From contig JAEUPB010000092.1 of assembly GCA_016789955.1 (NCBI GenBank), positions 1-52,723 on the forward strand: a DNA stretch of 52,723 nt, given 5' to 3'. Source of the DNA: Rubrivivax sp. GTDB taxonomy: Bacteria > Pseudomonadota > Gammaproteobacteria > Burkholderiales > Burkholderiaceae_C. A program made the translations under genes and the position numbers. Of this stretch, positions 26,358 through 34,769 are shown piece after piece (the stretch's first letter is position 1; every line of letters starts with the position of its first letter). The notes under the pieces are model-generated. The model saw only the letters and a program-made list of their open reading frames with translations, did not search any database and had not been told where the DNA came from.

Positions 26358-27790
26358 AAGTGCCCTTCGACGAGATGAACGACGCGGCCGGCCGCGTGCG
26401 CGAGCACTACCGCGTGTACGACCGCTGGCTGCAGGGTCAGCCCGAGGCCACGATGCGCGCGCGCCGCGAGGAGGCGGAAGTGATCTTCCGCCGCGTCGGC
26501 ATCACCTTCGCGGTGTACGGCGCCAAGGACGAGGACGGCGCCGGCACCGAGCGGCTGATCCCGTTCGACCTGATCCCGCGTGCCATCCCCGGTGCCGAGT
26601 GGACGCGCATGGAGCAGGGCCTGCGCCAGCGCGTCACGGCGCTGAACCGCTTCATCGACGACGTCTACCACGGCCAGGAGATCCTGAAGGCCGGCGTGGT
26701 GCCCGCCGAGCAGGTGACGCGCAACGCGCAGTTCCGTCCCGAGATGATGGGCGTGGACGTGCCGGGCAAGGTGTGGTCGCACATCTCGGGCATCGACATC
26801 GTGCGGGCCGGCAACGCCGACGGCAGCGGCACCTACTACGTGCTGGAGGACAACCTGCGCGTGCCCAGCGGCGTGAGCTACATGCTCGAGAACCGCAAGA
26901 TGAGCATGCGGCTGTTCCCGGAACTGTTCAGCATGCACCGCGTCGCGCCGGTCGCGCACTACCCCGACCTGCTGCTGGAGACGCTGCGCACGGTGGCGCC
27001 CGGCGGCGTCAACGAGCCCAACGTCGTCGTGCTGACGCCGGGCATGTACAACAGCGCGTACTTCGAGCACGCGTTCCTCGCGCAGCAGATGGGCGTCGAG
27101 CTGGTCGAGGGGCAGGACCTCTTCGTGCGCGACCACTTCGTGTACATGCGCACCACGCAGGGCCCCAAGCGCGTCGACGTCGTGTACCGCCGCGTCGACG
27201 ACGACTTCCTCGACCCCAGCGTCTTCCGCCCCGACTCCACGCTCGGCTGCGCCGGGCTGCTGGACGTCTACCGCCGCGGCAACATCACGCTGTGCAATGC
27301 CATCGGCACCGGCATCGCCGACGACAAGAGCATCTATCCGTACGTGCCGAAGATGATCGAGTTCTACCTCGGCGAGCAGCCCATCCTGCAGAACGTGCCG
27401 ACCTACCTGTGCCGCGACGCGGGCGACCTGCAATACGTGCTCGACCACCTGTCCGAGCTGGTGGTGAAGGAGGTGCACGGCGCCGGCGGCTACGGCATGC
27501 TCGTCGGCCCGGCCGCGAGCAAGGCCGAGATCGAGGACTTCCGCCGCGCGCTGGTGACCAACCCCACCAACTACGTCGCGCAGCCGACGCTGGCCCTCTC
27601 GACCTGCCCGACCTACGTCGAGAAGGGCATCGCGCCGCGCCACATCGACCTGCGGCCCTTCGTGCTCTCGGGCACGCACGTGCAGATGGTGCCCGGCGGC
27701 CTGACGCGCGTGGCGCTCAAGGAAGGCTCGCTGGTCGTCAACTCGTCGCAGGGCGGCGGCACCAAGGACACCTGGGTGCTCGAGGACTGA
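26354..27790 (+). CDS. Circularly permuted type 2 ATP-grasp protein
   Basis: This 478-residue protein is the stand-alone member of the circularly permuted ATP-grasp family, predicted to form amide bonds by way of an acyl phosphate. Conserved segments are DVYHGQEILK, YYVLEDNLRVPSGVSYMLEN, LTPGMYNSAYFEHAFLA, YRRVDDDFLDP, VVKEVHGAGGYGMLVGP (glycine-rich nucleotide loop), HIDLRPFVLSG and VNSSQGGGTKDTWVL. All the motifs expected of an active enzyme appear present. It overlaps the transglutaminase by 4 bases, and the alpha-E protein follows 11 bases later, so the three genes are one transcription unit. The acceptor substrate is unknown. Confidence 0.93.
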   Translation: MKVPFDEMNDAAGRVREHYRVYDRWLQGQPEATMRARREEAEVIFRRVGITFAVYGAKDEDGAGTERLIPFDLIPRAIPGAEWTRMEQGLRQRVTALNRFIDDVYHGQEILKAGVVPAEQVTRNAQFRPEMMGVDVPGKVWSHISGIDIVRAGNADGSGTYYVLEDNLRVPSGVSYMLENRKMSMRLFPELFSMHRVAPVAHYPDLLLETLRTVAPGGVNEPNVVVLTPGMYNSAYFEHAFLAQQMGVELVEGQDLFVRDHFVYMRTTQGPKRVDVVYRRVDDDFLDPSVFRPDSTLGCAGLLDVYRRGNITLCNAIGTGIADDKSIYPYVPKMIEFYLGEQPILQNVPTYLCRDAGDLQYVLDHLSELVVKEVHGAGGYGMLVGPAASKAEIEDFRRALVTNPTNYVAQPTLALSTCPTYVEKGIAPRHIDLRPFVLSGTHVQMVPGGLTRVALKEGSLVVNSSQGGGTKDTWVLED

Positions 27791-27801
27791 AGGGATCGAA
27801 C

Positions 27802-28824
27802 ATGCTGTCACGCACCGCAGACCACCTCTTCTGGATGGCGCGCTACATGGAGCGTGCCGAGAACACGGCGCGCATGCTGGACGTCAACTACCAGACCTCG
27901 CTGCTGCCGCAGTCGGAGGTCTCGGCGCGGCAGCTCTGGCAGGGCCTGCTGTCGATCAGCGAACTGACCTGGGCCTTCCAGCAGAAGTACGCCGAGCCCA
28001 GCGCGCGCAACGTCATGGACTTCATGGTCGGCGACGAGTCCAACCACTCGAGCATCTGGAACTGCCTGCGCGCGGCCCGCGAGAACGCGCGCGCGGTGCG
28101 CGGCGCGCTCACCACCGAGGTGTGGGAGACGCAGAACCAGACCTGGCTCGAGTTCAACCGGCTGTTGAAGGACGGCGCCGCCGATCGCGACCCCGGCGCC
28201 TTCTTCGAGTGGGTCAAGTTCCGCAGCCACCTGAGCCGCGGCGTCACCGTCGGCACGATGCTGATGGACGAGGCGCTGCACTTCCTGCGCATCGGCACCT
28301 TCCTCGAGCGCGCCGACAACACCGCGCGGCTGCTCGACGTGAAGTTCCAGGCGCTGATGCAGGGCCACGCGCTGGGTGCCGGGTCGGCGCAGGGCCAGGT
28401 GCAAGGCCAGGTGCAGGGCGTCGACGACGACCTTCAGGCCGGCGGCAGCGACACGCAGGAGGTCGACTTCTATCACTGGAGCGCGATCCTGCGCTCGGTC
28501 TCCGGCTTCGAGATCTACCGCAAGGTCTACCGCAACGTGATCCGCCCCGAGCGCGTGGCCGAGCTGCTGATCCTGCGCCCGGACATGCCGCGTTCGCTGG
28601 CGGCGTCGATGAACGAGGTGATGATGAACCTGCGCCTGGTGGCCAACCAGGGCAGCGGCGAGACGCTGCGCCGGGCCGGGCGGCTGCAGGCCGACCTGCA
28701 GTACGGCCGCATCGACGAGATCCTCGCCACCGGGTTGCACGCCTACCTCACGCAGTTCCTCGACAAGGTCAACGACCTCGGCGCAGGCATCAGCCGCGAC
28801 TTCCTGGTGCCGGTGGCGGCGTGA
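27802..28824 (+). CDS. Alpha-E domain protein, partner of the ATP-grasp
   Basis: This 340-residue, almost entirely helical protein begins with MLSRTADHLFWMARYMERAENTARMLD cut here to its key parts HLFWMARYMERAENT, the hallmark of the alpha-E family. An internal Gln/Gly-rich insertion (GAGSAQGQVQGQVQG, about residue 190) separates two helical halves. AGGGA lies eight bases before the ATG. Alpha-E proteins always occur with circularly permuted ATP-grasp genes and are thought to assist them; no catalytic residues are established. It is the last gene of the cluster. Confidence 0.9.
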   Translation: MLSRTADHLFWMARYMERAENTARMLDVNYQTSLLPQSEVSARQLWQGLLSISELTWAFQQKYAEPSARNVMDFMVGDESNHSSIWNCLRAARENARAVRGALTTEVWETQNQTWLEFNRLLKDGAADRDPGAFFEWVKFRSHLSRGVTVGTMLMDEALHFLRIGTFLERADNTARLLDVKFQALMQGHALGAGSAQGQVQGQVQGVDDDLQAGGSDTQEVDFYHWSAILRSVSGFEIYRKVYRNVIRPERVAELLILRPDMPRSLAASMNEVMMNLRLVANQGSGETLRRAGRLQADLQYGRIDEILATGLHAYLTQFLDKVNDLGAGISRDFLVPVAA

Positions 28825-28912
28825 GTCCAAGGCTGACGACCCGGCCGTGGTGACTTGGTCCACGCAGCGCAAGGCGCTGGCCTGACCAGGCAGCGGGCCC
28901 GCACCGCACGCC

Positions 28913-29281
28913 ATGCCCATCGTCGACGTGCTCGTGGTCCATCGAGGGCTGGACGACGAGTCCTTGCCTTCGGCGCCGGCCCTCGCCGATGCACTGGGCA
29001 ACGTCTTCGGCGCAGCGCCGGGGCACGTGTGGGTGCGCCTGGCCGGCCTGGCGCGCGAGCGCTACGCGGAGAACGGCGTGGCCGCCGGCGACACGCCGGC
29101 GCCGGTGTTCGTGACGGTGCTGCACGCACGGCCGCCCGAGGGCGCCGCCCGCGCGGCCGAGGCTCTCGCCGTGGCCTCGGCCGTGGCCCGCGCCTGCGGG
29201 CGCGCCGTCGATCAGGTGCATGTCGAGTACGCGGCCCCCGGCCGCGGGCGCATCGCCTTCGGAGGACGGCTTCTGGCCTGA
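28913..29281 (+). CDS. Small tautomerase-like protein
   Basis: This 122-residue protein begins Met-Pro-Ile-Val-Asp. After Met removal it would expose an N-terminal proline, the catalytic base of the tautomerase/MIF superfamily. The middle (FVTVLHARPPEG) and the helical AEALAVASAVARACG followed by a GRGRIAFGGRL tail fit a beta-alpha-beta tautomerase fold. It starts 88 bases after the alpha-E gene and has no evident functional link to that cluster. Family membership is judged by eye, and the substrate is unknown. Confidence 0.55.
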   Translation: MPIVDVLVVHRGLDDESLPSAPALADALGNVFGAAPGHVWVRLAGLARERYAENGVAAGDTPAPVFVTVLHARPPEGAARAAEALAVASAVARACGRAVDQVHVEYAAPGRGRIAFGGRLLA

Positions 29282-29304
29282 TCCGCCGGCGTACGATGCG
29301 CCGC

Positions 29305-29601
29305 ATGTGCAGGAACATCCGGACGCTGTTCAACTTCGAGCCGCCGGCCACCGAACTGGAGATCCGCGACGCGGCGCTGCAGTTCGTGCGCAAGCTGAGC
29401 GGATTCAACGTGCCGTCGAAGGCCAACGAGGCGGCGTTCGAGCGCGCCGTGCAGGAAGTGGCGACCTCGGCACGCACGCTGATCGCCGGGCTCGTCACGC
29501 ACGCCGAGCCGCGCAACCGCGAGATCGAGGCGGCCAAGGCCCGGGCCCGCGCCGCCGAGCGCTACGCGGCGGCGCCGACGCAGAGAACGCCGACCGCATG
29601 A
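29305..29601 (+). CDS. DUF2277 family protein
   Basis: This 98-residue protein matches the DUF2277 family, whose members begin MCRNIRTLFNFEPPAT and contain FVRKLSGFNVPSKAN. The in-frame ATG at 29296 would add three residues (MRR), but the family N-terminus and the absence of a ribosome binding site for either codon favour 29305. TACGAT at 29292-29297 resembles a -10 box close to this ATG, so a leaderless or very short-leader transcript is possible. The function is unknown. The stop overlaps the start of the GNAT gene (ATGA, 29598-29601). Confidence 0.85.
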   Translation: MCRNIRTLFNFEPPATELEIRDAALQFVRKLSGFNVPSKANEAAFERAVQEVATSARTLIAGLVTHAEPRNREIEAAKARARAAERYAAAPTQRTPTA

Positions 29602-30206
29602 GCACGACGATGCTGGTGCGCCCGGCCCGCGAGCACCTCGCCGGCTACGTCGACGCGCTGCAACGCGGCTGGTCGCCGAACACGATGCGGCCCGAGGCGG
29701 CGCAGGAGGAACTGGCGCAGATCGCCGCCGATCCCGACGCCTTCCTGGCATTGATGGATGACCCCGAGGCGCGGGGCGGGCCGGTGACGCTGCCCGACGG
29801 CTCGCAAGTCACGCGGCTGCCGGGGCTGCGGCGCTGGTTGTGGGACGGTGGGGGGAACGGTGAGGGGGACCGCGCCTTCGTCGGCAGCATCAACCTGCGC
29901 TGGCAGGCCGGCACGGCCGAGTTGCCGGCGCACGTGCTCGGCCACATCGGCTACAACGTGGTGCCGTGGAAGCGCCGGCAGGGCCATGCCACGCGCGGGC
30001 TCGCGCTGCTGCTGGATGAGGCGCGCCGCATCGGGCTGCCCTGGGTGGAGCTGACCACCGACCCCGACAACACCGCGTCGCAGCGGGTGATCGAGGCCAA
30101 CCGCGGGCGGCTCGTCGAGCGCTTCGAGAAGGGCGCGGCCTACGGCGGCGCGCCGGGGCTGCGGTACCGGATCGACCTGGCCGGATCCGAGCCACACGCC
30201 CGCTGA
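29598..30206 (+). CDS. GNAT-family N-acetyltransferase
   Basis: This 202-residue protein has the fold pattern of GCN5-related acetyltransferases: LGHIGYNVVPWKRRQGHATRG contains the acetyl-CoA loop (RRQGHAT, R/QxxGxG/A type), followed by ALLLDEARRIGLPWVELTTDPDN and ASQRVIEANRGRLVERF, the typical last helix and strand. It overlaps the DUF2277 gene by 4 bases. The acceptor substrate cannot be told. Confidence 0.87.
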   Translation: MSTTMLVRPAREHLAGYVDALQRGWSPNTMRPEAAQEELAQIAADPDAFLALMDDPEARGGPVTLPDGSQVTRLPGLRRWLWDGGGNGEGDRAFVGSINLRWQAGTAELPAHVLGHIGYNVVPWKRRQGHATRGLALLLDEARRIGLPWVELTTDPDNTASQRVIEANRGRLVERFEKGAAYGGAPGLRYRIDLAGSEPHAR

Positions 30207-30242
30207 TGTATCGTCGCTCCCCTGCACCAACCGGGGACGTGC

Positions 30243-30422
30243 GTGGCCAAGCCGAACTACCAGTACGAGAAGCGCCAGCGCGAACTGGAGAAGAAGCGCA
30301 AGAAGGAAGAGAAGGCGCAACGGCGTGCCGCCGCCACCGAGAACAAGGGCCAGGGCGACGGCGCTCCCCCCGAGCCCGGTGCCGCGCCCGAGGCGCTCCC
30401 GCAGCAGGACCCGCCGGCATGA
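30243..30422 (+). CDS. Small lysine/arginine-rich conserved protein (GTG start)
   Basis: A 59-residue frame starts with GTG at 30243, after GGGGA about five bases upstream, and ends at 30422. The product begins MAKPNYQYEKRQRELEKK and continues with a Lys/Glu-rich helix, then an Ala/Pro-rich tail. I recognise this N-terminus as a small protein common next to housekeeping genes in Burkholderiales; no function is known. The highly charged helix suggests nucleic acid or ribosome association, which is speculation. It lies between the GNAT and cutA genes and would be missed by ATG-only or length-filtered gene finding. Confidence 0.72.
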   Translation: MAKPNYQYEKRQRELEKKRKKEEKAQRRAAATENKGQGDGAPPEPGAAPEALPQQDPPA

Positions 30423-30438
30423 GGTTGCGGAGCATCGC

Positions 30439-30777
30439 GTGACGTCCCCGCTGCCGCTGCTCGTGATCACCACCGTCGGCACGCACGACGATGCGCGTCG
30501 GCTCGCGCGCGAACTGGTCGACCTGAAGCTCGCCGCGTGCGCGCAGGTCGAGCCGATCGAGAGCACCTACCGCTGGAAAGGCACGGTGGCCTCCGAGCCC
30601 GAGTACCGCGTGATGTTCAAGACCACCGAGGCGCTGTACGAGCGCGTGGAGGCCGCGCTGCGCGAGCGCCACCCGTACGAGCTGCCGGCGATCCACGCGG
30701 TGCTCACCGTGCGCGCCGAGACCGCCTACGCGCAGTGGGTGGCGTCGCAGGGCGAGGCCGCTCCGCGCGCGGTGTGA
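30439..30777 (+). CDS. cutA: Divalent cation tolerance protein CutA
   Basis: This 112-residue protein has the CutA1 signature: VITTVGTHDDARRLARELVDLKLAACAQV, broken here as TTVGTHDDARRLA and LKLAACAQV, then STYRWKG, FKTTEALYERVEA and HPYELPAI. Family members are very stable cytoplasmic trimers linked to copper and other divalent metal tolerance, with an uncertain mechanism. The GTG start at 30439 is preceded by GGAG six bases upstream. Its stop overlaps the GTG start of the next gene (GTGTGA), suggesting coupled translation with a periplasmic metal-type protein. Confidence 0.93.
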   Translation: MTSPLPLLVITTVGTHDDARRLARELVDLKLAACAQVEPIESTYRWKGTVASEPEYRVMFKTTEALYERVEAALRERHPYELPAIHAVLTVRAETAYAQWVASQGEAAPRAV

Positions 30778-31589
30778 AGCGAGTCCTCGGCGCCGCGCTG
30801 CTGGCCCTGGCCGCGGCCGCACCGCAGGCCCAGGCGCACGACTTCTGGGTCGAGCCCTCGGCCTTCATCGTTCAGCCCGGCGACTCGCTGCGCATCCGGC
30901 TGCTGGTGGGCGAGAAGCTCAAGGGGGAAGGCGTGCCGCGGCCCGCGGTAGGCGACTACCGGCAGTTCTCGTTGCACGCCGGCGGCGAGGTGCGCGGCGT
31001 GCCCGGCCGCGCCGGGGCCGACCCCGCCGGGCTGCTGCGGGTGCCCGCGGGCCCGTCCCGCACGCCGATCATCGTGTTCCACAGCCGCTCCATCCCTATC
31101 GAGATCGACCCCGCCACCTTCACGCGCTACCTGAAGGAGGAGGGGCTGGACGCGATCGTCGAGCAGCGCGCCTCGAAGAGCCAGTCCGAGAAGCCCGGGC
31201 GCGAGATCTACACGCGCGACGCGAAGAGCCTGCTCGCGGTCGGCGACCAGCAGGAACCGGGCGACCGCGTCATCGGCTTGCCGCTGGAACTCGTGGCCGA
31301 GCGCAACCCGTACCGCATGAGGCCGGGCGACGAGCTGACCGTGCGGCTGCTCTACCAGGGCCGGCCGCTGGCCGGTGCGCTGGTGGTCGGGCAGGGCCGC
31401 ACGCGGCCCGGCGAGACGGTCTCGATGCGCAGCGGCCCGGACGGCCGCGCGACGCTGAAGCTGGCGGATGCCGGCTTCTGGCTCGTGAAGGCGGTGCACA
31501 TGGTGCCGGCCGCCGACCCGGCCGAGGCCGACTGGGTGAGCGAGTGGGCCTCGCTCACCTTCGAGCTGCCGGCGTCGCCTCGGCCGTGA
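30774..31589 (+). CDS. DUF4198 periplasmic protein
   Basis: This 271-residue product begins with GTG, overlapping the cutA stop by 4 bases. A signal peptide (VKRVLGAALLALAAAAPQAQA) would leave a mature N-terminus HDFWVEPSAF, the hallmark of the DUF4198 family. Family members are periplasmic and often sit with nickel or cobalt uptake genes, where the N-terminal His is thought to help bind metal. Two beta-sandwich-like halves follow, the second with RPGDELTVRLLYQGRPLAGA. Coupling to cutA supports a metal-related role but does not name the metal. Its 3' end overlaps the convergent mltB by 35 bases. Confidence 0.85.
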   Translation: MKRVLGAALLALAAAAPQAQAHDFWVEPSAFIVQPGDSLRIRLLVGEKLKGEGVPRPAVGDYRQFSLHAGGEVRGVPGRAGADPAGLLRVPAGPSRTPIIVFHSRSIPIEIDPATFTRYLKEEGLDAIVEQRASKSQSEKPGREIYTRDAKSLLAVGDQQEPGDRVIGLPLELVAERNPYRMRPGDELTVRLLYQGRPLAGALVVGQGRTRPGETVSMRSGPDGRATLKLADAGFWLVKAVHMVPAADPAEADWVSEWASLTFELPASPRP

Positions 31590-32664
31590 CGCCGGCTCGC
31601 CTCAGCGCCTCGGCGAGTTCGATCACCGCCATCGCGTAGTAGCTGCTCCAGTTGTAGCGGGTGATCGTGTAGAAGTTGGACGTGCCCGCCAGGTAGGTGG
31701 GCGCGGCGGGGCCGTTCTGCAGTTCCACCAGCGCCAGCGGCCCGTCGTGCGCGAGTGCCGCGTCGGGCAGCAGCGCGCCGCGCTCGACGAACTGCGCCGG
31801 CGAGAAGCTCGGCACGATGTCGGGCGCCAGCAGCGCCGCGCGGTCGGCGGTGTCGACAGGCACCGCCACGTCGTAGTGCGTCGGCAGGCCCCGCTGCCAG
31901 CCGAACGACGCGAGGTAGTGCGCCACGCTGCCGATCGCGTCGGCAGGATTGTTGCGCAGGTCGATGTGGCCGTCGTCGTCGAAGTCGATCGCCCAGCGCT
32001 GGATCGACGAAGGCATGAACTGCGGCAGCCCGATGGCGCCGGCGTACGAGCCGCGGAAGCTGGCGGCCGGCAGGCCTTCGCGGTACGCGATCTGCAGCAG
32101 CGACTCGAGCTCGTCGCGGAAGAAGGCGCTGCGGTCCTTGCGGCCGGGCGGGAAGTCGAACGCCAGCGTGGCCAGCGCATCGAGCACGCGGAAGCCGCCG
32201 GCGATGCGGCCGTAGTACGTCTCCACGCCGAGGATGGACACCACGATCTCGGGCGGCACGCCCCAGCGCTCGGACGCGGCTTGCAGCCAGCGCTCGTGCG
32301 TGCGCCAGAACGCCACGCCGTTGGCGATGCGCTCGCGCTCGACGAAGATCGCGCGGTAGGAGCGCCAGTTCTTCGCCGTGCCCGCGGGCGGCGGCATGAT
32401 GAGGCGGCGCACGGCCGCCACGCCTCGCGCCTCACGCAGCTGCTCCAGCACCCACGGCAGCGGCAGCCCGCCGCGCTCGGCCACGTCGTGTGCGTAGCGC
32501 TGCACGTCCTCGCGCCCGGCGAAGTTCGCGGCCGTGGACTCGGCAGCCGGCCGCGGACGCTTCCGGGCCGCGGCGTGGGCCGACGTGGAGGCCGTCGCCT
32601 CAGGCGCGGCGATGGCTGCCGCTGCGGCCAGCACCGCACCGGCATAGATCCTCGACAGCGTCAT
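31555..32664 (-). CDS. mltB: Lytic murein transglycosylase B (MltB family)
   Basis: This 369-residue periplasmic enzyme would cleave peptidoglycan glycan strands to 1,6-anhydromuropeptides. The catalytic Glu148 is in SILGVETYYGRIAGG. Other family segments are AGAIGLPQFMPSSIQRWAIDFDDDG and YNWSSYYAMAV. The N-terminus has a signal peptide with no lipobox cysteine, so this copy is probably soluble rather than outer-membrane anchored. It lies seven bases downstream of tgpA in the same direction and may belong to the MoxR-DUF58-TgpA transcription unit. Confidence 0.92.
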   Translation of the reverse strand: MTLSRIYAGAVLAAAAAIAAPEATASTSAHAAARKRPRPAAESTAANFAGREDVQRYAHDVAERGGLPLPWVLEQLREARGVAAVRRLIMPPPAGTAKNWRSYRAIFVERERIANGVAFWRTHERWLQAASERWGVPPEIVVSILGVETYYGRIAGGFRVLDALATLAFDFPPGRKDRSAFFRDELESLLQIAYREGLPAASFRGSYAGAIGLPQFMPSSIQRWAIDFDDDGHIDLRNNPADAIGSVAHYLASFGWQRGLPTHYDVAVPVDTADRAALLAPDIVPSFSPAQFVERGALLPDAALAHDGPLALVELQNGPAAPTYLAGTSNFYTITRYNWSSYYAMAVIELAEALRRAGVTAEATPAARR

Positions 32665-32671
32665 CGACCCA

Positions 32672-34741
32672 TCATACGGAGCGCGCCGGCGCGGCCTCGG
32701 GCACGGCGCGGATGACCGCGCCGGTGGCAGCCCCGGTGGCGGCCGCCTCGAAGGCCAGCCACCATCGAGCATCGACGCGCTTCGGTGCCGAGGCCGCCGC
32801 ATAGCGCGCGCGGTCGAGCTCGTCGAGGCTGGCAGCCAGCGCCTCGCCGCGCGCTCCGAGCGTCTCGCGCACCCGGGCCGCGCGGGTGCGAGGCGGGTCG
32901 TGCGGCTGCACCGCCACGCCCACCGCGGCCAGCCGCACGGCGATGCGCTGCTGCAGCCGCTGCCATGGGTCCTGCCGCAGGCGGTCGCGCAGCGCCCAGG
33001 CCGCGCCGGCCAGCGCGGCGGCGCTCAGCAGCACGGCCAGCGCCAGCGCCAGGTCCTGCCAGCTCGGCGCTTCGACGCCCAGCGAGCGCAGCAGGTCGAA
33101 CTGCTGGCCGCGCGAGTAGTTCAGCACGTACTGGTTCCAGCGGTTGTTGGCCAGCTCCCAGAACTCGCGCATCCGGGCGGCCAGTTCGGGGTCGACGTTG
33201 ACCAGCGCGCCGGCCATCAGGCCCTGCGGCGCGACGAGATTGACGCTGCGCTGGATGCGGTCGGGCGCGACCGCGGCCGTGGGGTCCACGCGCACCCAGC
33301 CGCGGCCGGGCTGCCAGTATTCGGCCCACGCGTGGGCGTGGCTCTGGCGCACGACGTAGTAGCCGTCGACCGGCTGCGGATCGGTGCCCTGGTAGCCGGT
33401 GACGATGCGCGCCGGCACCTGCATCGTGCGCATCACGAAGACGAAGCTCGCCGCGAAGTGCTCGCAGAAGCCCTGCTTGCGATCGAGCCAGAACTCGTCG
33501 ATGGCCTGCACGCCGTAGCCACCGGGCTGCAGCGTGTAGGCGTAGCCGCTCCCGCGGATGTGGGCCAGCACGCGGGCCACCAGCACGTCATGGTCGACCG
33601 CCCGGCCGGGCGCAGCCGCGTTCTCGCGGGCCCGCAGCGCCCGTGCCCACTCGGCGGTGCGCGGGTTGCTGTCGGGTGGCAGCGCCAGGAACGGGGCCAG
33701 GCCCCCGCCCGAGACTCGTGGGCCGTGTCGGCTGTCCAGCCAAGCGTGGGCCTCGAAGCGCAGCCGCTCGGCCACCGGGCGGTCGGTCATCCACTCGAGG
33801 TCCGAGCGCATCAGCGGCGAGTAGCCTTCCACAGCGGGTGCCGCGCCGGCACGGTCGGGCGTCAGCTCCAGCAGCGGCAGCATCGCCAGCCGGCTGGGCT
33901 CGAGCGTCATCTCGTAGCGCAGCGGGGCACCGATCAGCTGCACCTCGGTGCGCGCGCCGGCCAGGCCGGACAGGCGGGTCCAGTCGCGACCGTTGAAGTG
34001 CGTCAGCACCGGCCCGCGGAAGTACATCTGCTGCGGGGTCGGCGCCTCGCCGAAGAAGCGCACGCGCAGCGCGATGGAGTCGTCGTTGGCGAGGTCGGCG
34101 ATGGCGCCCAGCCGCAGGCTGCCCGAGAGCCCCGTGCGGCCGCCGGCGTCCTGCGGCATGCCCCACAGCGGCCCGAAGCGCGGGAACAGCAGGAACAGCG
34201 CCACCATCACCGGGGCGCCGAGCAGCGCCGACTTCGCCGCCAGCAGGCTGGCGCGGCCCAGCGCCGGCCGGCCCACCGGCATGTGCGACAGCACCAGCGC
34301 CGTCAGCAGCCCCCAGACCGACAGCAGCATCGACAGCGCCACGCCCAGCGACTGCGAGTACAGGAAGTGCGTGAGCACGAGGAAGAAGCCGAGGAAGAAC
34401 ATCACCAGCGCGTCGCGGCGCGCGCGCAGCTCGAGCGTCTTCAGCGCGATCAGCACGACGAGCATCGTCACGCCCGCCTCCTTGCCCAGCAGCGTGCGTT
34501 CGCTCCACCATGTCAGCCCGCAGGCCAGCAGCAGCACCGCGGCCACCACCCAGCGGCTGGGCAGCGGGCCGCCGGTGATCGCGAGCTGCGCGCGCCACGC
34601 GAGCATCAGCCCGGCCAGCGCGATGCACCACCAAGGCAGGTTGCCGGCGTGCGGCAGGATGGTCCACGCGACGACGGCGAGGTTGAACAGCGTGTCGCGA
34701 GCGTCGCGCGGCAGCTGGCGCAGGCGGCCGGCAATGCTCAT
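32672..34741 (-). CDS. tgpA: TgpA-type membrane transglutaminase (DUF3488/transglutaminase/DUF4129)
   Basis: This 689-residue protein has six or seven hydrophobic segments in its first 200 residues (DUF3488) and then a periplasmic transglutaminase domain. The triad is visible as Cys426 (QGFCEHFAAS), His in SHAHAWAEYW and Asp in RVDPTAAVAP. Another membrane segment lies near residue 570, followed by a short cytoplasmic tail. The Pseudomonas aeruginosa homologue TgpA is known to be essential. It is the third gene of a minus-strand MoxR-DUF58-TgpA operon, 28 bases after DUF58, a conserved arrangement suggesting cell-envelope maintenance under MoxR control. Confidence 0.93.
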   Translation of the reverse strand: MSIAGRLRQLPRDARDTLFNLAVVAWTILPHAGNLPWWCIALAGLMLAWRAQLAITGGPLPSRWVVAAVLLLACGLTWWSERTLLGKEAGVTMLVVLIALKTLELRARRDALVMFFLGFFLVLTHFLYSQSLGVALSMLLSVWGLLTALVLSHMPVGRPALGRASLLAAKSALLGAPVMVALFLLFPRFGPLWGMPQDAGGRTGLSGSLRLGAIADLANDDSIALRVRFFGEAPTPQQMYFRGPVLTHFNGRDWTRLSGLAGARTEVQLIGAPLRYEMTLEPSRLAMLPLLELTPDRAGAAPAVEGYSPLMRSDLEWMTDRPVAERLRFEAHAWLDSRHGPRVSGGGLAPFLALPPDSNPRTAEWARALRARENAAAPGRAVDHDVLVARVLAHIRGSGYAYTLQPGGYGVQAIDEFWLDRKQGFCEHFAASFVFVMRTMQVPARIVTGYQGTDPQPVDGYYVVRQSHAHAWAEYWQPGRGWVRVDPTAAVAPDRIQRSVNLVAPQGLMAGALVNVDPELAARMREFWELANNRWNQYVLNYSRGQQFDLLRSLGVEAPSWQDLALALAVLLSAAALAGAAWALRDRLRQDPWQRLQQRIAVRLAAVGVAVQPHDPPRTRAARVRETLGARGEALAASLDELDRARYAAASAPKRVDARWWLAFEAAATGAATGAVIRAVPEAAPARSV

Positions 34742-34769
34742 CGGCGGGCCTCGTTCCGGCGGGTCGCTG

